Source: Trema orientale
Taxonomy: Eukaryota; Streptophyta; Magnoliopsida; Rosales; Cannabaceae
Assembly (NCBI GenBank): GCA_002914845.1
Contig: JXTC01000054.1
Location: forward strand, 989,941 to 1,053,940
DNA length: 64,000 bases
Reading direction: 5' to 3'
Positions 56,560 to 64,000 of the stretch are shown here, one piece after another. Each line of letters begins with the position of its first letter. Position 1 is the stretch's first letter. The notes under the pieces were generated by a model. It was given only the letters and a program-made list of their open reading frames with translations, did not search any database and was not told the origin of the DNA. The position numbers and the translations under genes were made by a program.

Positions 56560-57480
56560 AAATGAAAAAAATCAACAAGGTATATTTACTGAATACTATA
56601 AGTAATATACTAAGACACCTAAAGGTATTGCTTTTTTATTTTTTTTCCTTCAATTTACTAGATACCAAGGTAATTTGGTTTAATATCTATGGTATCTTCT
56701 ACCCTCCAAATTTACCTAGATTCCATCCTATTTACCAAATATCGTAAGTAAGATAGTAAGTTACCTATGGGTACTGATTTTATTTTTTTCTCAATTTACC
56801 AGATACCAGTGTAACTTGGTTAGATACCTATGGTATCCTCCGGTCTCCAAATTCACCTAGATTTCAAAAGTAATATATTAAGATAACAATGGGTATTAAT
56901 TTTTTTTTCCCAATTTACTAGGTACCAAGGTGACCTGGTTGGATACTTATAGTATTTTCCCCCCTTCAAATTTACCAAGATACCGTGAGTAATATAGCAA
57001 GATACCAATGTGTTAATTTTTTTTCACAATATACTAGAACCAAAGTAATATGGTTGGATACCTATAGTATCTTTCCCCTCCAAATTTACTTAGATACCAT
57101 AAGTAATATAGTAAGATACTAACAAGTATTAATTTTTTTTTTTTTCATAATTTACCAGGTATCAAGGTAACCTGTTTAGATACCAATAGTATCTTCTTCC
57201 TCCAAATTTACCTAGATACCGTAAGTAATATAGTAAGATAACAATGAGTATTGACTTACCAAATACTAATGAAACATGATTGGATACCTATGGTATCTTT
57301 CCCCTATTTACTTAGATACCATAAGTAACCTAGTATTATACTTTTAGTATCCCCAATTTACCCTAGTACAATGATAACCTAATTTAATACCCATGGTAAT
57401 ATTTTTTTTCTTTCTTTTTTTCCTTCTAATTTACCTGGATAGCATGAGCAATCTAGTAGGATATATATATATATATATAT
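56560..57480. repeat. Degenerate minisatellite, about eight units of roughly 115-125 bases
   Basis: A unit reads roughly: AATTTACCAGATACCAAGG, TAACCTGGTTAGATACC, TATGGTATCTTCCCCTCC, AAATTTACCTAGATACC, GTAAGTAATATAGTAAG, ATACCAATGGGTATT, then a T-run. Recognisable units start near 56655, 56800, 56918, 57040, 57155, 57265, 57370 and weakly beyond. Copies are 75-90 percent alike by eye, so the array is old. The motif GATACC recurs about three times per unit. No gene. Confidence 0.75.
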
Positions 57481-58163
57481 AATCATAATATAGCTAATTC
57501 TTTTTTATAGCTTAATCTAGTCTTATTGACCATCCTTTCCCCATTTAATAATAAGTAACATGTAGGATACCTAAGGTAATATTAATTTCTTTTTTTTCAA
57601 TTACCTGTGGTATTTTTTACCAAAATGTATCCAAATATGAAGGTTACCTTGTTAAATACCTATATGGTACATGTCTTTTTTTCTCTCTTTTTTTTTTTTC
57701 TAGAAAAAACTTACTAGGATTTCTATAGGTAATATTATATAAGTTTATCTATAGAACATTTTGTTTTGGTGCATTTAGGATTGTCTAACTCCTTTCCAAT
57801 TCACAAAATACTTTATAACTCTTTAATTTTGATCAAAAATTTCTTAAAAAAAATAAAAAAGGAAAAAAATATTCTAAAATATTTTAGTTAAAAAGGTAAA
57901 AAAAAAGTTTATTTGAACAAGAGAAACATAGCAAATATATATATACACACAAGAGTAGTAAACAGAGAAAAGAAAAAAAAGGGCAAAATCGAAAAATGCC
58001 TACTAAATAAATTTATAAATAGAAAATAAAAGAGTTAAAATTTTTTGGGTTGAATTCCAAAATAGAAGAAACAAAAAAGAAAAGGACAAAAAAGTGGTTA
58101 AAAGGCCAAAAAAAGGCAAAAAACTGTTAAGTTTTTTATAAAGAAAATAAATAAATAAATAAA

Positions 58164-58335
58164 GGGGATGGCTACGGTAGGGGCGTCCCTACGTAGGGTC
58201 ATGCCTTAATTATCGTTGGATGGGAATCTGTGGGGAATAACGGGAATCTGTGGAGAATCTATTTATATACAGATTCTCATCCAACGGTGAATAGACAGGG
58301 CCCTACGTAGGGACGCCCCTACTGTAGACGCGCCC
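58164..58335. mobile_element. 172-base MITE with perfect 9-base target duplication (Mutator-like)
   Basis: The left end GGGGATGGCTACGGTAGG pairs with the inverse of the right end CCTACTGTAGACGCGCCC, and inside them GGCGTCCCTACGTAGGG pairs with CCCTACGTAGGGACGCC. ATAAATAAA stands on both sides (58155-58163 and 58336-58344), but in a low-complexity ATAA run, so the duplication is only fair evidence. No coding capacity; the element folds almost completely. Confidence 0.8.
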
Positions 58336-58344
58336 ATAAATAAA

Positions 58345-59121
58345 AAGATAATTGAGCACACATTAAAACGATGTCCGAACCTGACGCACACATGCTTTTA
58401 ACATATTTCATAAAATTTGAAACTAAATAAACATTAAAAGGCAAAGAACCTACTGACGCGTGTACAGAAATCGTAAAAAAACGAAAAATTTTAATTGGAG
58501 TCCGTATAATTTAAATACTTTGACCGTACAACCATAAAAAACAAACGTACGCCACCTAATTTTCCCTAAAAAATTTTCAATTATTTTCCCTCTCGTCCGA
58601 TATTTTCTCAGCAATTTTTCCTCATCGTCAAAAATTTCTCCCACATTTTCATCTCAATCAAAACCATTATCACATTTTTAATCATCTCACCGAAAATAAA
58701 TCGCAAGGTTGGATTCAAAATAGGATTCGCAATTGAAAGGTATATCAATATATATGCTACGCTTTACCAACATCAGGATCTAAAAGTTGTCATGGCTTTT
58801 CAAGTTTTCTCTACCAAATCAAGCTCAGAGTTAGACGACTTCGTCTGAGTCTCGAGAACTCAGGTCACTTATACCGAGTTTACGGTCGTTATTCCATTGA
58901 GTCATCGACTTCATATCTAGATTTGCTTTATATTATACATGATCTTGTATGATATATATATATATGTTCTATGGTTATGAAAATATGTTTTCATATAAAA
59001 AAATTTTAAAACTTAAATCCGCTATTTTTTCGCTGTGTCTATGATGTGATCATGTGTTTTCCATAGTTTGCATGTCTGTATATTTTTATCCTAAGTGTTA
59101 GGCAATTCCAGCACTATTGAA
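58345..59121. other. Spacer with no recognised gene
   Basis: The pyrimidine-rich stretch 58560-58680 resembles a gene leader but no coding exon follows. A TA run is at 58952-58965. Confidence 0.4.
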
Positions 59122-59910
59122 GGTAAATTATTACTAAAATACCCTCTGTTTTAAACAAATGTGAAAAAAATTTTTGTATTATTAAAAATTCAATATAAAT
59201 ACCTTCTATTTGAATTAATATATCATTTGCTACTTTTGACTTTAAAAAAAATTAGTAAAATTAATATTTTACCCCTTATTTATATTATTTTAAGGCACAA
59301 ATTACACTTGAAAATGAAAGGAGAGAGAATACATATGGTCTAAAACTTCTTTTTTTTTTAAAAGAAAAAAAATTTCTTCCCTCCATAGTTACAAGACAAA
59401 TCCAAAGAAGAAAAAAAATCTAAAATTTTCGAAAATTTCGAAAGTGACAAAAGAGGAAAAAAAACCTCTATCCTTTATAGTTATAGCACAAATCTAGGGA
59501 AAAAAAAAAAAAGAAAACCTAAAATTTTCAGAAATTTTGAAAGTGACAAAAATTTCCGAAAATTTTAGATTTATTTTTGGATTTGTGCCGGAGGGAAGAG
59601 TGTTTTTTTTAGACCATATATATTCTTTTGTGTGTGTCTTAAAATAATATAATATTGGTAAAATATTAATTTTACTAATTTTTTTAAAGCATTTAACCAA
59701 TCAAATGTAACAAATGATATAATAATTCAAGTAGAAGGTGTTTATTTTGAATTTTTAATAATACAAGGGTTTTTATCACATTTTTTTTAACGTGAGATAT
59801 TTTAATGATAATTTCTCTTAAATAGAAGATACTTGTTTTGATTTTCCAAAAACACAAAGTTTTTTTTTTCATTCTTTGTTAAAACTGAGGGTATTTTAGT
59901 GATAATTTTC
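59122..59910. mobile_element. Foldback element of about 790 bases
   Basis: The left end GGTAAATTATTACTAAAAT and ACCCTCTGTT pair with the right end GAGGGTATTTTAGTGATAAT. Further in, TTGTATTATTAAAAATTC and TTAGTAAAATTAATATTTTACC on the left answer GAATTTTTAATAATACAAGG and GGTAAAATATTAATTTTACTAA on the right, then CATATGGTCTAAAA answers TTTTAGACCATATA. The arms are about 300 bases around a core of TCTAAAATTTTCGAAAATTTC motifs. No coding capacity. Confidence 0.8.
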
Positions 59911-59924
59911 TAATAAAATTATTC

Positions 59925-60200
59925 AAATTATGAAATATAATTTAGATCTATTATTTGTATTTAAATAAAGAAAATTAAGCTATGTATGTATTTTATTACG
60001 TATATATGTAATAGAAAAGCCTTGAGTTTCGAGAGCTGAGGGACTGCATAAATTGCCGATATCAGAATTTTGACTTCCGGTTGCATCCTAATCTTTTTTT
60101 TAATCATGGTTGCATTGTAATTATGGCCACTATCCCAAGACATTTTTACATAATATTGCATTTTCTTAACGGATTACATTTCGTATTAAGCTACAAAAAT
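59925..60200. repeat. Block A, first copy (duplicated at 62690-62975 and partly at 63228-63360)
   Basis: The segment has AAAGAAAATTAAGCTATGTATG, GCCTTGAGTTTCGAGAGC, GGACTGCATAAATTGCC and AATCATGGTTGCATTGTAATT in order; all recur at 62740-62935. It is non-coding. It forms part of a larger tandem duplication with the fimbrin last exon. Confidence 0.85.
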
Positions 60201-60972
60201 AGCTTTCTATTTATTTTAATAATGTTCTTTATGTGTGGTTCTAATCTACACAAATTTTATTGGTAATAATATATATATATATATAAAAAAACCGCTTTTA
60301 GGAAGAAACCCCATCTTTTCACTAATATTAGATAAAATATTTTATTTGTATTTTTCTATCAAATTTCACCGAATAGTATACTTCTAAAATCTCGTATGAA
60401 TAGAATGAATATTCCTCAAATTATCTAGCATCATATAACAAATTAATATCCTGAGATAATTTTTAATTTTCTAATATTAGTTTTTTTCTTTTTTCTTTTG
60501 ACTTATTTATCATACATATATTTATTTCTCTACCATATATTTTGCAGCATTCGCATCAATTATCACAATCTTTTCCCCCATGAGTTAGTGATCCAATGTT
60601 CTTTAAAAATATGTCATTATTATAAGTGAAAAACCCGTAAGACATCAATTACACATATTTTGTTGTAGTAAACTGATAACGTGCCACCTCTAACATTGAG
60701 ATTTTAGTCTTGAACTATGAAAGAGAAAATATTCACATATGTTCCAACGAGAAAAGAATACATGCCATTAATAGTCCTCGAGATTATATAAACGACACAT
60801 CATTTTTCTGAGGCTAGCCGTTTTAAACCCTATTCAATGAGATGCTGATTGAGACTTTTTTTTTTTGTCATCGTTTAAGAATTTATTGACCTAAACACAT
60901 AAACGACAGGTCATTCGGGTCTTATGTTTCTTTCATTGCCCTGAATTTTGAAAAATTACACATGTTTGTTAA
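60201..60972. other. Spacer with no recognised feature
   Basis: A+T-rich, with a TA run at 60268-60283. No gene or bounded repeat. Confidence 0.4.
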
Positions 60973-61247
60973 GGCTTCATTTGGAATTTGGATTTTTGAA
61001 GGGGAAAAAGAAAATTCTAAGGATTTTATTTTCTTTTGTTTGGATTGAAATAAAACAAGATAATTTTTATTTTCAAAAAAGTGAGAGTTTAATTTGATAT
61101 CATTTTCTAGTATATAAAATTTTGACACATTAATCAATAAAATCAAAATTGTCAAAATAAAATTCTATAAATTTTTAGGAAAATTTTTTTCTATTTTTCT
61201 TTTCCATTGACTTTTTTCTTGTTTTTCCCTATTCCCAAACAGAGACT
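60973..61247. mobile_element. Tourist-like MITE (PIF/Harbinger type)
   Basis: The left end GGCTTCATTTGGAATTTGG and the inverse of the right end (GTCTCTGTTTGGGAATAGGG) agree at most positions. TAA flanks both sides, the expected 3-base target of PIF/Harbinger. About 275 bases, A+T-rich core, no coding capacity. Confidence 0.55.
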
Positions 61248-61554
61248 AAAAAAAGGGAATATATATATATTAAGCGGCCCCAAAAGGCCAAAACATACAT
61301 ATATATATATATGTAATATTTCGCGGCTAAATGACCGAAACACTCGAATTCTCTAATCTTCTAGTACTACTTTGTGGTGATTTTGATAAAGTAGAAGCTA
61401 TTTCATTCTTCTATTTCAGGAGTAGTTTTCTTTACTTCAATTTAAATAAGATTTTCTGGTTTCTCAATCTTTTTCTTTTCCCTTATGGTTTTTATCAGAA
61501 AGACCCAAACACTACAACATTTGAAATTTTGTGAGAATTATATGAAATTTTCAT

Positions 61555-62350
61555 CTTGTAGTCAACCAAAAGATGATTTTCACCCTAACTACAAGCTTAT
61601 CATGTTCTGGAGTCTTCAACAGCCACTTGACGATGCAGGTGGGTTATTGTCCTCTGCTAATGCATACTGGGCACCATCTATCAGTGGCTCTTCCCTCAGT
61701 GGTGATGTTTTGAACTTAAGCATTGGCAATGCTGCCTTCGACACTACCGTCTCATCGAGGTCGACAATTAGGGGTCTCTCATGCCAGGGTGAATTATATT
61801 TTGCAATTGTGAGTTGCTTTGTGAGAGTGGAAAAGAGAAGGGTCATTTTAAGCAAAAAAACAGTTGAAGAAATAAACTTATAAACAAGATGTGAAGAGAA
61901 AACAGAGAATACATTGTAAAAAGTTGGTTGAAAAAAAAGAATACATTGTAAAAAGTTTGTCTTTATATAGTTTTTTTTTTTTAGGTAAATAGAAAGAGTT
62001 GTTCTAAGACACCCAAAAAATTAAAAAAGAGAAAAATGATAGTGTTAGTACAAAATTTCGTCTCAGCACTATAAAGGAGTATGAAAGAGAAATCAATCAC
62101 CGATCGTTATTGAAAATGGAGTCAAAACTCCCCTTCTCCCATGTGTGGGTTAAGTTCGAGCCTAATAGTGGGGAAGCGGTCTCTTTCCTAACCTGGAGGT
62201 CCCGATATAGTAATGGGTCGGGGGGTGTTGGGTATCAGCGTGATACTTGCTAAATGGACTTCTGTAATAGATAGAATACATGGTTTTAAAATCTTCCCTA
62301 ATAGATAGAATACATGGTTTTAACATTTTTATATGTATTATTTTCACAAT
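61555..62350 (+). pseudogene. Broken duplicate of the fimbrin last exon and 3' UTR
   Basis: From 61563 the sequence follows 55247 onward: CAACCAAAAGATGATTTTCACC, TCATGTTCTGGAGTCTTCAA, CAGCCACTTGACGATGCAGG and GGTGATGTTTTGAACTTAAG. The parent protein segment [19 protein letters not shown] is still readable as FWSLQQPLDDAGGLLSSAN. About 24 bases are missing around the parent GEDES codons, and the frame breaks near the parent DNEGSPMPE end. Similarity continues through the parent 3' UTR (GAGAGTGGAAAAGAGAAG, then AGGTAAATAGAAAGAGTTGTTC), interrupted by about 215 extra bases at 62042-62260. No other fimbrin exons are nearby. Confidence 0.88.
62042..62260. other. Insertion inside the fimbrin duplicate, possibly SINE-like
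   Basis: This stretch has no counterpart in the parent 3' UTR and is G+C-richer than its surroundings. It contains GTTCGAGCC at 62152, which fits a Pol III B box, and GGGTTAA just before it. No clear A box, tail or target duplication was found, so the SINE idea is weak. Confidence 0.3.
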
Positions 62351-62689
62351 TATTACATTTATAATAAAATTGAAAAGAAATAATTCACAGAAAAATAATG
62401 CAATAAAATTACTTCCGTGATGGAATTTTTTGTTTTTAATTTTTTTTATTATGAATAGGCAAAGCTTACACATTTTTTTCTTTGTTTTTTTTTTTTTTTT
62501 TTGCTAATACTCAAGATCTAATAGGACAATTATTGGATATATATCACATATATTTAGTCCAGAGTGTAATTAATCCTTTATATATCACCTTAAAGTTCAG
62601 AATTCAATTTTCAACCTATGTGGAACTATAAAATGACAAGTCACAGTAGTAAATCTTTTATATTTGTATTATAACGAAAATTAAGGTAT

Positions 62690-62975
62690 TCACGATATGA
62701 AAAGTAATTTAAATTTATTATTTATATTTAAACAAAGAAAATTAAGCTATATATGTATTTTATTGTGTATATATAATTAAAAAAAAAGCCTTGAGTTTCG
62801 AGAGCTTATGGGACTGCATAAATTGCCAATAATTTAGTATATCAGAATTTTTACTTCTTGTTGCATCGTAATTTGTTTTTTTTAATCATGGTTGTATTGT
62901 AATTATGGCCACTAGTCCACTACATATTTACATAATATTGCATTTTTTTGATAGATTACATTTAGTATTTCATTG
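62690..62975. repeat. Block A, second copy
   Basis: Matches 59925-60200 at about 85-90 percent by eye (see that entry). It extends further than copy 1 in the segment TAGTATTTCATTGCATTTTA, then GTTATGATTCTATTTTTA, which reappears in the third copy. Confidence 0.85.
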
Positions 62976-63044
62976 CATTTTACGTTATGATTCTATTTTT
63001 AAGGAATGTCTACTGTGGATTGTCACAATATACAGTAAATGATG

Positions 63045-63670
63045 GGGGAACAAAGTATAATCTATTACATGAAAAAAAAAAAGGTCTGAAAGTGATTGTG
63101 TTACACCAGTAAAGGACATAAAAAAAAGGTATAATCTATTATATGGAAAAAAAAAGGTCTGAAAGTGATTATGTAACTATAATCTATTACACAGAAGAAA
63201 AAACGGTTTGAAAATGATTGTGTTACACAACAATTTTTTTAATCATGGTTGCATTGTAATTATCGCCAATAGCCCACTACATATTTACGTAATATTTCTT
63301 AACACATTTCATTTGGTATTTCATTGTATTTTATGTTATGATTCTATTTTTAGGGGATGTTTATTGTGTACTGTCACAATATATACTAAAGAAAGGAAAA
63401 AAGTATAATCTACTACGTGGAAAAAAAAAGGTCTGAAAGTGATTATGTAACTATAATATATTATAAGGAAAAAAAATTTCTAAGCGATTGTGTTACACCA
63501 GCAAAGGACGGAAAAAAAAGTATAATCTATTATACAAAAAAAAAAGGTCTGAAAATATTATGTAACTATAACCTATTACATGAAAAAAAAAAGTTTGAAA
63601 ATAATTGTATTATATCATTAGGTTACATAACTTCTTACATGAAAAAAAAAAGTTTGAAAATGATTATACT
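63045..63670. repeat. Minisatellite of about 50-60-base units, interrupted by a third copy of block A
   Basis: The unit reads AAAGTATAATCTATTACATG, then a run of A, then GGTCTGAAAGTGATTATGT and AACTA or TACACCAG. Units start near 63055, 63128, 63178, 63402, 63455, 63518, 63570 and 63625. Between 63228 and 63360 stands a block A copy (AATCATGGTTGCATTGTAATT). Copies vary in the length of the A-run and in the linker. No coding capacity. Confidence 0.75.
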
Positions 63671-63689
63671 ATACCATTATGTCTTACCC

Positions 63690-64000
63690 AAAAATGATAG
63701 CTTAAAAGTACTTTTGAGTTTATGGACTACCACGTTAAAGCCTAGCGTCCTTCTACACAGGCCGATGGTAGACTTGGGGCATCACAAACTCCCACTTTAA
63801 GACCTAGCGTCCTTCTAAACATGTATGGACTGAGTCAGCTCTGATACTAATTGTAATATTACTAGGGCTCACTTTAAAGTACTAGCTTGAAGGTACTTTT
63901 GGGTTCCTAGACTACTACTTGATTAATACCTATGATCTTTTCAGAGTATATCTGATGTGGGACTTAGAGTGTTACGGATTGTTATGCGATCTTAGATCCA
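63690..64000 (-). mobile_element. LTR-retrotransposon fossil, edge only
   Basis: AGCTCTGATACTAATTGTAA at 63838-63857 resembles the inverse of the initiator-methionine-tRNA primer-binding site (TGGTATCAGAGC) adjoining an LTR end. On this reading the element lies on the minus strand, its LTR begins near 63852 (TGTAATATTACTAGGGC) and runs off the right edge, and 63690-63850 is internal sequence. The LTR-side words (TACTTTTGGGTTCCTAGAC and GATGTGGGACTT) are typical of plant LTR elements. Family (Copia or short non-autonomous type) and age cannot be settled from 300 bases. No coding part is in the window. Confidence 0.45.

Noticed and set aside
56560-57480. CRISPR-like array
   Set aside because: Repeats are contiguous and degenerate with no unique spacers of constant length; the DNA is a plant nuclear region.
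62140-62165. tRNA gene suggested by the GTTCGAGCC motif
   Set aside because: No acceptor stem, anticodon stem or A box could be assembled around it; at best a SINE-like B box.

Overview
This is nuclear DNA from a flowering plant, most likely a eudicot. The genes have short exons and many GT-AG introns, every recognisable gene belongs to a plant family, and the spacers are very A+T-rich and full of small inverted-repeat transposons. I cannot name the species. All gene models were assembled by eye from open frames, splice consensus and family knowledge, with reading phase checked across every intron.

Layout: 1-6.7 kb holds two minus-strand tandem polygalacturonase genes (the first cut by the left edge) plus a third copy of their upstream sequence with no gene behind it. 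7.0-7.8 kb holds a broken fragment of the GDPD-like gene found 11 kb away and an orphan exon-like segment. 8.0-9.4 kb is an intronless PPR editing-factor gene (MEF20-like). 9.4-17.4 kb is spacer with several inverted-repeat elements, including a 1 kb foldback. 17.4-24.1 kb is a nine-exon GPI-anchored glycerophosphodiester phosphodiesterase-like gene (SHV3/GDPDL family). 24-32.6 kb is mostly empty. 32.7-36.5 kb is a 14-exon vacuolar Na+(K+)/H+ antiporter (NHX class I) with two apparent GC-AG introns. 37.5 kb is a DIR1-like lipid-transfer protein, and 38.9-40.9 kb a DEK_C plus double-SWIB chromatin protein. 41.4-42.6 kb is a terminal-inverted-repeat element that contains an assembly gap. 42.6-50 kb is spacer with a well-bounded hAT-type element. 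50.9-55.5 kb is a 14-coding-exon fimbrin gene. 55.5-64 kb is a repeat-rich tail with a broken second copy of the fimbrin last exon, two minisatellites, several MITEs and the edge of an LTR-retrotransposon fossil.

The genes are independent housekeeping or cell-wall/ion/cytoskeleton loci and do not form a pathway or cluster. The main evolutionary story is local duplication (polygalacturonase, GDPDL fragment, fimbrin 3' end, smaller tandem duplications) followed by dense MITE insertion. I found no previously undescribed multi-gene system. There is no CRISPR array, operon, rRNA or convincing tRNA.
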